DNA of 43,786 bases, taken from Erysipelotrichaceae bacterium (GTDB lineage: Bacteria; Bacillota_I; Bacilli_A; Erysipelotrichales; Erysipelotrichaceae). Where the stretch lies: the NCBI GenBank assembly GCA_017405675.1, contig JAFRAB010000027.1, positions 1 through 43,786 of the forward strand. The letters run 5' to 3'. The notes under the pieces are model-generated. The model saw nothing but the letters and a program-made list of their open reading frames with translations. It did no database searches and was not told the DNA's origin. The first letter of the stretch is position 1. Every line of letters begins with the position of its first letter. Shown piece after piece: positions 19,120-27,104 of this stretch. Position numbers and translations under genes: made by a program.

Positions 19120-20070
19120 ATGAATGAACAGCTGAACAGAAAATGTGAAAAGTTTATAGATAGTCGCGAAATGCTTAAAAACTGCTTCAAATGGTCTTCA
19201 ATAACTGACCAGTGCTGCCGGGCTACATTTTTACTTGGCGAGGATACATATGTTTCTGAATCAAAGCTTATGGAAATGAAGGAATTCATTAAAAAGAACG
19301 AGGGTATTTTTTCTGAATTGCGTTCCCATATAGAATTATCACTGTGTGTCAAGATGGCGCTGTCAGGCAATTATGCAGAATACTACGAAATACTGAAAGC
19401 CATTATGCGGGAAATCAAAACCAGTTGGCTGTTTTCCAGTTCATATAAAGCTGTCTCCGCAATGATAATCATGGAAAACAAAGAGCCTAAGGAATACCGC
19501 CGCTATATCGATAAAACCAAAATGATATATGAACAGATGAAGAGAGACCATTCATGGCTGACTGCAGATTATGACATGATCTTTGCGGCATTGCTGGCAG
19601 TGTCAGATATTAATGTTGATGATATTCTGCTTGAAATGGATGAAGCCTTCCGGATCCTTAAGGAACAGTTCCGCAGCTCACAGAATCAGGAGTTAAGCCA
19701 TATACTGGCTCTGAACATGAGTTCACCGGGAGAAAAAACCAACCGTTTCCTGGAGATATATGATCTTTTAAAGGCTAACGGCATCAAGGTTTCCAAATAT
19801 TACCATCTGGAAATTCTGGCAGTTCTTTCCTTACTTGAAATGGATGATGCTGACATTATTGATCAGATTAATCAGGCTGAATTATATCTGAGTTCATATC
19901 CGAATTTCAGAGGATGGAGTATGTTCGGAGAAGAAAGAATTCTCTATGCCATCATGCTGGTAATTAAGAATAACAGTCATGACAGTAATCTTATAGATAA
20001 TGTACTGCTGTATGTTATTCTCAGGATGCAGCGGAGCAGGGATGCTGCAGCTGCAGCGGCAGCAGCTTAA
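19120..20070 (+). CDS. DUF4003-family protein with C-terminal alanine tail
   Basis: A 316-residue helical cytoplasmic protein that I place in DUF4003, a Firmicutes family of unknown function. Visible features: an N-terminal SREMLKNCFKWSS segment, MKEFIKKNEGIFSELRSHIELSLCVKMAL, a YKAVSAMIIME stretch, and a C-terminal GWSMFGEERILYAIMLV region. It has no signal peptide or membrane helix. The last eight codons are all alanine, encoded by a GC-rich tract that contains a 14-bp palindrome (20044-20057), unlike the AT-leaning surroundings. It lies 5 bp before a CPBP protease gene, suggesting cotranslation. Confidence 0.8.
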   Translation: MNEQLNRKCEKFIDSREMLKNCFKWSSITDQCCRATFLLGEDTYVSESKLMEMKEFIKKNEGIFSELRSHIELSLCVKMALSGNYAEYYEILKAIMREIKTSWLFSSSYKAVSAMIIMENKEPKEYRRYIDKTKMIYEQMKRDHSWLTADYDMIFAALLAVSDINVDDILLEMDEAFRILKEQFRSSQNQELSHILALNMSSPGEKTNRFLEIYDLLKANGIKVSKYYHLEILAVLSLLEMDDADIIDQINQAELYLSSYPNFRGWSMFGEERILYAIMLVIKNNSHDSNLIDNVLLYVILRMQRSRDAAAAAAAA

Positions 20071-20075
20071 AGGAA

Positions 20076-20747
20076 ATGAAGAAAAATACGATACTGTCTC
20101 TTGTTGTTTCAGTCATATGTCTGGTTATTCTGACAGTTATTGAACAGTATGTAAAACCTGGTTATGCAGTCAAAAGCTGTCTAAAGCTTTTGCTGCTTTC
20201 GTTGCCGATGGTACTTTACTCCTATATTTCTAAAAAAAGGATTTCAGAAATTATCAGATTACATAAACTGAATTCAGCTAGATTTCTGTATTTCGGAATG
20301 TTCCGGGCATACTGCTGCATAATCATAGTCTTTATGATATTCCGTAACGGTATCGATCTTGATCAGATACGCAATAATCTCATGAATAAGGAGCATCTGA
20401 CCAGGCAGAACTGTCTGTACATATTTGCCTATATCATTCTTGTGAATTCCTTTATTGAAGAAGCTTTCTTCAGAGGATTCATCTATCATCTGTTTGAGAC
20501 AGATAATAGGAAGAACGTTGGGGTTATTGTGTCTGCCATACTGTTCGCACTGTATCATATAGGCATTGTCTCCAACTGGTTCAATCCGCTGATATTTGTG
20601 ATATGCATAGCGGGGCTGGCAGGCTGCGGTATGATATTGCAGTGGGTATCAATGAAATTCGGTACATTAAAAGCCAGCTGGCTCATACATGGATGTGCCA
20701 ATCTGGCTATTAATACAATTGGTGTAATTATGATATTCAATCTTTAG
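20076..20747 (+). CDS. CPBP-family intramembrane metalloprotease (Abi/CAAX type)
   Basis: A 223-residue membrane protein with about six helices and the three family motifs: EEAFFRG (EExxxR, about residue 129), FALYHIG (FxxxH, about 156) and HGCANLAIN (final His, about 209). Such proteins are related to Rce1 CAAX proteases and serve in bacteriocin immunity, peptide processing or signalling; the substrate here is unknown. The nearest Shine-Dalgarno-like AAAGGA lies only one or two bases from the ATG. Translation therefore probably depends on coupling to the DUF4003 gene that ends 5 bp upstream. Confidence 0.85.
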   Translation: MKKNTILSLVVSVICLVILTVIEQYVKPGYAVKSCLKLLLLSLPMVLYSYISKKRISEIIRLHKLNSARFLYFGMFRAYCCIIIVFMIFRNGIDLDQIRNNLMNKEHLTRQNCLYIFAYIILVNSFIEEAFFRGFIYHLFETDNRKNVGVIVSAILFALYHIGIVSNWFNPLIFVICIAGLAGCGMILQWVSMKFGTLKASWLIHGCANLAINTIGVIMIFNL

Positions 20748-20776
20748 GAATTATAGCTTTCTATGATTCCTTTTTT
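20747..20776. terminator. Terminator between CPBP and galM (both directions possible)
   Basis: GGAATTATAG (20747-20756), loop CTTT and CTATGATTCC (20761-20770) form a 10-bp stem with one G-U pair, followed by six T. The arms overlap the stops of both convergent genes. Confidence 0.8.
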
Positions 20777-21780
20777 GATACTGCATATTTAGTTACTACA
20801 GTAGACCATTTACCGGCTGTAAGGATCGGTTTTACCATGTTGTCGAGGTTAATCGCATCAGGAGTATACTGTGTTTCCAGACATACGGCATCGCGTGGGC
20901 TGTACTTTTCGTTATTCAGATAGTTAGCAGTATAAATCTGAATACCCGGACAGCATGTATAGGTCTTCAGTAATAATCCATTGGCAGGGCTGTACAGTTC
21001 AGCAATCAGTTTTACTGATCCGTCAAACCCGTCAATCAGCCAGTTGTGATCGTATCCTTTGCCGAAAACGAGCTGTTCATAATCCTGTTCTATATCCTTA
21101 CCGATAGGCTTAAATTCAGTAAAATCAAACGGAGTGTTATCAACAGGCCTGATTTCACCTACAGGAACGCTTGTTGAATCGTTTGGAGTGAAATTATGAG
21201 AATATACTTTCAGCTGATGATCAAGAACTGTACCCTGACCGTTGAGATTGAAATATGAATGATTAGTTGGATTGAAAACAGTGTCCTTGTCACTGATTGC
21301 ACTGTAGCTGATAGTTAGATCACTATCTTTGATTTCATAAGTTACCATGAAAACTCTGTTGCCTGGGAAGCCCAGATCACCATCGTTATAACTCAGCTTT
21401 AAGGTCAGTGAATTTTCGGCATAGTTCTCTACAGTCCAGATAGCCTGAGCACTGCCGTCAGGGAGAGAAGAATGAAGATTGTTCTTGCCGTCATTCTGCT
21501 GTAAATGGTATTCTTTTCCATTTAGCTTGAAAACTGCGTTTCTGGTACGGTTTGCACATGGAAGAACAACAGCACCCATGTAACTGTCATTCATTATGTA
21601 TGGTTCTACAGTATCATAGCCGCATACAATGTTGGTCTTATTATCGCCATCACAATAGAACAGCTGAACCAGAGTGGCACCGAAATCGGAGATTCTGGCA
21701 ATCAGTTTATCTGAACTTATGGTATAAAGATATACTTCGGTATCTTTTACGATTCCGAATGATTCAGGTTTTCTGATCAT
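20761..21780 (-). CDS. galM: Aldose 1-epimerase (galactose mutarotase)
   Basis: A 339-residue enzyme that interconverts the anomers of galactose and glucose, supplying alpha-galactose to galactokinase. Active-site segments: NNLHSS and NPTNHSYFNL (the two histidines), GYDHNW and CLETQYTPDA (catalytic Glu). Its ATG overlaps the galK stop by four bases (ATGA), so galK and galM are translationally coupled. With the beta- and alpha-galactosidases encoded divergently, it prepares the released galactose for phosphorylation. Confidence 0.95.
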   Translation of the reverse strand: MIRKPESFGIVKDTEVYLYTISSDKLIARISDFGATLVQLFYCDGDNKTNIVCGYDTVEPYIMNDSYMGAVVLPCANRTRNAVFKLNGKEYHLQQNDGKNNLHSSLPDGSAQAIWTVENYAENSLTLKLSYNDGDLGFPGNRVFMVTYEIKDSDLTISYSAISDKDTVFNPTNHSYFNLNGQGTVLDHQLKVYSHNFTPNDSTSVPVGEIRPVDNTPFDFTEFKPIGKDIEQDYEQLVFGKGYDHNWLIDGFDGSVKLIAELYSPANGLLLKTYTCCPGIQIYTANYLNNEKYSPRDAVCLETQYTPDAINLDNMVKPILTAGKWSTVVTKYAVSKKES

Positions 21781-23048
21781 ATAACTCTGTCGCTCCCGTG
21801 ATTATTGATCTGCATTACAATGCAGGAACCTTCTCCGAATACTCTTTCAATGTATTTCTTATAAGCAGCAACATGTTCGTTCTTGACGAATGCCTGAATA
21901 GTACCGGCAAAACCTCCGCCATGGACACGGCATGCTTCTTCCTGATCCAGGAACTGTTCTGATAACTGCAGGGCCAGAGCAATAGGCTGGTGAACAGGAT
22001 CAGCGCTGCTGTAAACATTCTGCAGATACTTGTATGAACTGTTACCGGACTCCTTAATGGTATTGATAAATCCGGCAATGTCATCATTGTGAAGATTTTC
22101 CAGCTGTCTGTTAACACGTTCATTTTCATAAATCATGTGCAATGATCTCATGACTGCACGGTCGCCATAATTATCGCGCAGAAGCTTGGCATTGTTTATG
22201 ATCTGAGAAGGGGTAACATATCTCAGGAAATCTTCATTGAAGAAATTGGCGATCTGTCTCATTTCATCGGTAATAGCGGCATATTCACCAGTCAGTTTGG
22301 AATGTGAACCACCGGTATTGACGATGCAGAGGCTGTAACCGTGTTCCTTGAAGTTGAAGTTGACCTGTTCGATCTTCGGATCAGAAGGGTCATTGAAATC
22401 AATGTAGGCAATACCGCCAAGAGCACAGGCACACTGGTCCATCAGACCGCATGGCTTGCCAAAATACTTGTTTTCAGCATACTGAGAGAATTTGGCAATT
22501 TCCACTTTGTCGACTTTGTTTTCATTGAAAAGGGTATTGAGAATATTACCGATCATTACTTCAAAGGCAGCTGAGCTTGATAAGCCTGAACCAACCAGAA
22601 CATCTGATCTCATAACTGCTCTGTAGTTGCCGATCTTATATCCAGCCTGTTTGAAACAGTACATGACGCCTTTGACCAGAGCGGCAGAAGTATGCTGCTG
22701 TTTAGGATTGAATTCAGTGTCTTCAGCAGATACATTGCTGATGAACTGACCGTTGGAATAGATCTCTGTCCTGGCAGCTTTGCTGGCAACACAGATAATA
22801 TCCAGGTTGATGGAGCAGGCTAAGACGCATCCATGCTGATGGTCAGTATGGTTACCGGTAATCTCGCTGCGTCCCGGAACAGATAATACTACTACTTCAT
22901 CATCACCGAACTTGTCAAGGTATTCATTAAGCAGATTAACATATCTCTTTCTCTGATAGTTGAGAAGGGATTCATCAACATAGTAATCCAGAAGAATACC
23001 GTCATAATCTCCGGCTTTAAAATTATTAATTAGTGTTTTTACATTCAT
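21777..23048 (-). CDS. galK: Galactokinase
   Basis: A 423-residue GHMP kinase that phosphorylates galactose at C1. Motif 1 appears as PGRSEITGNHTDHQHG, motif 2 as GSGLSSSAAFEV (ATP loop) and motif 3 as VHGGGFAGTIQAF. The NHTDH form of motif 1, in place of the E. coli EHTDY, is a known Firmicutes variant. AGGGAGA lies before the ATG and a -10-like TATATT upstream. galT and galE are not in the window, so the Leloir pathway must be completed elsewhere. Confidence 0.95.
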   Translation of the reverse strand: MNVKTLINNFKAGDYDGILLDYYVDESLLNYQRKRYVNLLNEYLDKFGDDEVVVLSVPGRSEITGNHTDHQHGCVLACSINLDIICVASKAARTEIYSNGQFISNVSAEDTEFNPKQQHTSAALVKGVMYCFKQAGYKIGNYRAVMRSDVLVGSGLSSSAAFEVMIGNILNTLFNENKVDKVEIAKFSQYAENKYFGKPCGLMDQCACALGGIAYIDFNDPSDPKIEQVNFNFKEHGYSLCIVNTGGSHSKLTGEYAAITDEMRQIANFFNEDFLRYVTPSQIINNAKLLRDNYGDRAVMRSLHMIYENERVNRQLENLHNDDIAGFINTIKESGNSSYKYLQNVYSSADPVHQPIALALQLSEQFLDQEEACRVHGGGFAGTIQAFVKNEHVAAYKKYIERVFGEGSCIVMQINNHGSDRVI

Positions 23049-23114
23049 ATGAATAATCTCCCTTAAGATTAATATAACACAATTTTATTCTATGTAAGTT
23101 TAAAACAAAGATTA

Positions 23115-23123
23115 TGCTATAAT
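23115..23123 (+). promoter_or_regulatory. Extended -10 promoter of the GH2-GH36 operon
   Basis: TGCTATAAT (23115-23123) is a perfect extended -10, putting the transcription start near 23130. That is downstream of an in-frame ATG at 23128, so the next ATG (23158) must be used. The divergent galK promoter lies in the same 110-bp gap, a natural place for a shared regulator site. I found no convincing palindrome or cre box. Confidence 0.75.
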
Positions 23124-23157
23124 CTTTATGAAAGGGGTTACAAACAGGAATAATAAT

Positions 23158-25476
23158 ATGATATCTCTTAACAATAACTGGACTTTTAACGAGAATTGGA
23201 CCGATGATTTCAAATACGGTGTAAAAGGGGAAACAGTGAGGATTCCGCATACCTGCAGGATCCTTGATTACCACTATATAAATGATAAGGATTACCAGAT
23301 GATCTGCGGTTATTCAACTGAAATAACCATGCCTGCAGATCTGGAACACAAGAAAGTATTTCTGCAGTTCGACGGAGCAGCCCACATCGCAACTGTCTAT
23401 GTTGACGGACAGCAGTGCGGTTTACATAAGGGAGGGTATACAGCCTTCCGTATAGACATTACGCAATATGTTAAACCTGGCTGTACTCATACGGTTGCTG
23501 TCAGACTTGACACAACGGAAAACGGTGAGATACCGCCATTTGGATATGTTATCGATTATCTGACATATGGCGGTATTTACAGAGAGGTATATCTGGATAT
23601 TGTTGATGAAGAATACATAGAAGATACCTTTGTTTATACTCCGGAACTTAATAAAGCTGTTATCAATATAGAGACCGAATCAAAACAGGAAAGAATCATT
23701 AGAATCAAAACCTGTGATGATGAAATAATCTTTGAATCAGTAACTGAAAAAGACAAGATTGAAGTTACTCTAACCAGTGTAAAACCATGGGATCTTGACC
23801 ATCCTAATCTGTATAAATGTGAAGTAATGCTGAAGGGACATGATGAATCCAGAGAAGTTGTTTTTGGTTTCAGAACCGTTACCTTTGATAACAATGATTT
23901 CTATCTTAACGGCAAGAAAATGTTCTTCAGAGGCTTAAACAGACATCAGAGTTATCCGTATATCGGATATGCGGCAACTAAATCTCTGCAGTATGAAGAT
24001 GCACGTATTCTGAAAGAGGAACTCGGATGTACGGCTGTAAGAACATCACATTATCCGCAGTCGCAGCATTTCATTGATGCCTGCGATAAAATCGGATTGC
24101 TGGTATTCACCGAAATACCTGGCTGGCAGCATATCGGCAATAATGCCTGGAAGAAGCATGCTATCAGAATGACAAGGGAAATGATCAGACAGTATCGCAA
24201 CCATCCGTCTATCTTCCTGTGGGGTGTAAGAATAAATGAAAGCCAGGATGACGATGTATTCTACAAAGTCACTAACAAGGTTGCTCATGAACTTGATCCA
24301 TCCAGATGCACAAGCGGTGTAAGATATCTTGAAAACAGTCATCTGCTTGAAGATGTTTATGCTTTCAATGATTTCTCACATAACGGACAGACCCCTGGCG
24401 CCAAGCCTAAAAACAGAGTATTTAAAGGTAACAGACCTTTACTTATATCTGAAGCAAACGGACATATGTTCCCGACAAAGCCATATGATAACTGGGAAAA
24501 GAGACAGGAGCATGCCTTAAGACATGCCAGAGTTCTGAATCAGGCAATAAAGGACGGTACCCACTGCGGATGTTTCCAGTGGTGCATGTTTGACTATCCG
24601 ACTCATAAGGATTTTGGCTCAGGCGACAGAGTCTGCTATCACGGCGTCATGGACGGCTTCAGAAATCCAAAACTTGCCAGCAGTCTTTATGCTTCACAGC
24701 AGGATGAGATTCCTGTTCTCGAGCTTTCAACAACCATGGATATCGGTGACTATCCGGCTGGATTAATAGGCAAGGTATATGTATTCACCAACATGGATTC
24801 AGTAAAACTGTATAAGAATGGTGATTTTGTAACTGAACTATCTGTCAGTGAGTTTACATCTCTTGAACACGCACCGTTAGTTGTTGATGACACTATCGGA
24901 AAGCTGCTTGAAACAAAAGAAGGTTTCACTGGAAACAAGGAAAAAATACTGCACGAATGTCTCAGATCAGCTGCTATTAACGGTTACAGCAATATGCCTA
25001 CAAAAGATATGCTGAAGATGGGCTGGGCAATGGTCAGATACGGCATGAAGTATTCTGATGGTGTTGCACTGTTTGGCAAATATGTAGGAAACTGGGGCGG
25101 TGAATCAACGATCTGGACCTTTGAAGGTATAAAGAATGGTGAACCTGTTATAACAAAGACTCTTGGTCAGTCATGTAAGCTACATCTTGATGTAAAAGTC
25201 AGCAAAACTGATCTCAAGGAAGAAGATACATATGACATGGCCGCCATCCGTGTAAGAGTACTGGATGAATACGGTAATCTGGCTCCATACAATCAGATTC
25301 CGGTACAGTTTGAAGCATCCGGATCAGTTGAGGTTATTGGCAGTTCACTGGCTACACTTGAAGGCGGAAGCAGCGGTGCCTATGTAAAAACAAATGGAAC
25401 TTCAGGCCCGGGTAATGTTAGAGTTATTGCCAACGGCCTTGAACCGGTCATTATAAGTTTTAATGCAGAGGGGTAA
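23158..25476 (+). CDS. Glycoside hydrolase family 2 (beta-galactosidase-type)
   Basis: A 772-residue retaining glycosidase. N-terminal sugar-binding and immunoglobulin-like domains lead into a TIM barrel beginning near FFRGLNRHQSYPYIG. The acid/base Glu is E361 in WGVRINES (Asn-Glu pair) and the nucleophile is E432 in LLISEANGH. Roughly 200 residues of beta-sandwich modules follow (about 560-772). It has no signal peptide, so it acts inside the cell. Galactosidase activity is inferred from the galK-galM and GH36 neighbours; GH2 also includes beta-glucuronidases and mannosidases. The start at 23158 is preceded by CAGGAA and lies after the predicted transcription start. Confidence 0.88.
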   Translation: MISLNNNWTFNENWTDDFKYGVKGETVRIPHTCRILDYHYINDKDYQMICGYSTEITMPADLEHKKVFLQFDGAAHIATVYVDGQQCGLHKGGYTAFRIDITQYVKPGCTHTVAVRLDTTENGEIPPFGYVIDYLTYGGIYREVYLDIVDEEYIEDTFVYTPELNKAVINIETESKQERIIRIKTCDDEIIFESVTEKDKIEVTLTSVKPWDLDHPNLYKCEVMLKGHDESREVVFGFRTVTFDNNDFYLNGKKMFFRGLNRHQSYPYIGYAATKSLQYEDARILKEELGCTAVRTSHYPQSQHFIDACDKIGLLVFTEIPGWQHIGNNAWKKHAIRMTREMIRQYRNHPSIFLWGVRINESQDDDVFYKVTNKVAHELDPSRCTSGVRYLENSHLLEDVYAFNDFSHNGQTPGAKPKNRVFKGNRPLLISEANGHMFPTKPYDNWEKRQEHALRHARVLNQAIKDGTHCGCFQWCMFDYPTHKDFGSGDRVCYHGVMDGFRNPKLASSLYASQQDEIPVLELSTTMDIGDYPAGLIGKVYVFTNMDSVKLYKNGDFVTELSVSEFTSLEHAPLVVDDTIGKLLETKEGFTGNKEKILHECLRSAAINGYSNMPTKDMLKMGWAMVRYGMKYSDGVALFGKYVGNWGGESTIWTFEGIKNGEPVITKTLGQSCKLHLDVKVSKTDLKEEDTYDMAAIRVRVLDEYGNLAPYNQIPVQFEASGSVEVIGSSLATLEGGSSGAYVKTNGTSGPGNVRVIANGLEPVIISFNAEG

Positions 25477-25478
25477 GC

Positions 25479-27035
25479 ATGGAAAACAGAAAGATACAAT
25501 GGAAAGTAAATGACATATCAGGAGAAGCTGATCTTCAGGAAGTTAATCTTATTCAGACTAATTTCAAAGGTACACTTAACGATGTATCTGCCGTAATAAA
25601 GATTTCACCAACTAAGAAAATGTTCTTTAACGGATATCAGAGCTGGACTTATTGTCCTGAATATACGGTAAAGGACAGAATCAGAGGCCTTGTTCATACT
25701 CCTGCATTTGGAATAAGGCAGTTTGGACTGGACCGCTATGCTGACTATCACTTTGTCAACTACGATAACAAAAAGGGGCATTTCCACGGCTTTTCCTACT
25801 GTTATTTCCGTAACGAGAAAAAGTATCAGCTGTTTGCTTCCCTGGATGAATATCCGGGATACACAATATTCTATTACGACAGCCGCAAAGGGGAACTGAA
25901 ACTTGTCAGAGACTGCGCCGGAGTAAAAAATTCAGGAACATTTGATGCCTTCAATTTCTGCTATCTTGAAGGAACGGAAAAACAGGTTTTCGACAGATGG
26001 TTTGAACTTTTGAACATCAAACAGCGTACCAGCAAGGAACTTTTCGGATATTCCAGCTGGTATAACCGTTATGAAGATATCAACATTCAGAGTATTGAGG
26101 ATGACCTTGAAGGCTGCAAGAAGCTACTTAAAAAGGGAGACCTGTTCCAGATCGACGACGGCTGGGAGCCTACAGTAGGTGACTGGCTGGAACCTGATCC
26201 TGTCAAATTCCCGGATGGAATGAAATCCATCAGTGATAAGATCCATTCCTATGGTTTCAAGAGCGGACTGTGGCTGGCACCGTTTGTTGCTACAGCCAGA
26301 AGCAAGATCTATCAGGAACATCAGGACTGGTTCCTGAAGGTCAATGGTGAAAACTGGTCGGACGGCTCCAACTGGGGAGGCTTCTATTCTCTGGATCTCG
26401 ATAACAAGAATGTCAGAAAATATATTGAAAAGACTTTTGACCGTGTGTTCAATGAATGGAATTTTGATCTAGTCAAACTGGATTTCCTTTATGGCGGAGC
26501 CCCGTTTGGTGACGCTAAGAAATCAAGAGCAGCCAAAATGATAGATGCCATGAAATGGTTAAGAGAAATATGCGGTGATAAGCTGATCTTAGGCTGCGGT
26601 GTACCGCTGATGCCGGCCTTCGGCCTTGTTGATTACTGCCGTATCGGCTGCGATGTCGGTCTGGACTGGAACGACAAGCTGTACATGCGCATTATCCACA
26701 GAGAGAGAGTTTCAACCAAACAGTCCATCAGCAATACCATTTACCGCCGTCATCTCAATCATCGAGCTTGGGGAAATGACCCTGATGTCTTTTTCTTAAG
26801 AGATGATAATCTATCTCTTACAGAGGAAGAAAAGGAATACCTGTTTACGGTAAATGCTTTATTATCTGGTATTCTGCTGACATCAGATAACTTCAGCAAA
26901 TATGACGAAAAGAAGATCGAACAGTATGAAAAAGTGCGCCGGCTCACAAAAGCCAGAGTAACGGAAATCACGGAAGATTCGATCACATATAAACTGGATG
27001 ACGAAACTCATACAATAAAGAGAATACTGTATTAA
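25479..27035 (+). CDS. Glycoside hydrolase family 36 alpha-galactosidase (short form)
   Basis: A 518-residue enzyme predicted to release alpha-galactose from melibiose or raffinose-type sugars. FNGYQSW near the start, FQIDDGW, GLWLAPFVA, the nucleophile D335 in VKLDFLYGG and the acid/base D392 in CRIGCDVGLDW match GH36/clan GH-D. It is shorter than the usual 700-plus residues because the N-terminal beta-sandwich is reduced, but the catalytic core is complete. It has no signal peptide. It begins 2 bp after the GH2 stop, so the two enzymes are one operon. Confidence 0.9.
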   Translation: MENRKIQWKVNDISGEADLQEVNLIQTNFKGTLNDVSAVIKISPTKKMFFNGYQSWTYCPEYTVKDRIRGLVHTPAFGIRQFGLDRYADYHFVNYDNKKGHFHGFSYCYFRNEKKYQLFASLDEYPGYTIFYYDSRKGELKLVRDCAGVKNSGTFDAFNFCYLEGTEKQVFDRWFELLNIKQRTSKELFGYSSWYNRYEDINIQSIEDDLEGCKKLLKKGDLFQIDDGWEPTVGDWLEPDPVKFPDGMKSISDKIHSYGFKSGLWLAPFVATARSKIYQEHQDWFLKVNGENWSDGSNWGGFYSLDLDNKNVRKYIEKTFDRVFNEWNFDLVKLDFLYGGAPFGDAKKSRAAKMIDAMKWLREICGDKLILGCGVPLMPAFGLVDYCRIGCDVGLDWNDKLYMRIIHRERVSTKQSISNTIYRRHLNHRAWGNDPDVFFLRDDNLSLTEEEKEYLFTVNALLSGILLTSDNFSKYDEKKIEQYEKVRRLTKARVTEITEDSITYKLDDETHTIKRILY

Positions 27036-27056
27036 AAGCCCGGGTAACCGGGCTTT
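27035..27056 (+). terminator. Intrinsic terminator of the GH2-GH36 operon
   Basis: AAAGCCCGG, a GTAA loop and CCGGGCTTT (27035-27056) form a stable 9-bp stem. The following tract is only moderately T-rich. Confidence 0.8.
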
Positions 27057-27069
27057 AGCTGTCTTATCT

Positions 27070-27098
27070 TTTACTTTTAAAAAGATAAAGTGTATTAT
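27070..27098 (+). promoter_or_regulatory. Promoter of the DapL-like gene, close to its start codon
   Basis: TTTACT (27070-27075) and TATTAT (27093-27098) are separated by 17 nt. The expected transcription start (about 27104-27106) coincides with the ATG at 27105, and no Shine-Dalgarno sequence is visible, which suggests a leaderless transcript. Confidence 0.45.
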
Positions 27099-27104
27099 TT
27101 ATGT

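Noticed and set aside
23128..23157. Upstream in-frame ATG for the GH2 gene
   Set aside because: It lies 5 bp after a perfect extended -10 box, before or at the predicted transcription start, so it cannot be translated from that promoter; the ATG at 23158 has a ribosome-binding site.
23049..23157. Catabolite (cre) or LacI/GalR operator between galK and the GH2 gene
   Set aside because: No convincing palindrome with the expected central CG was found in the gap.
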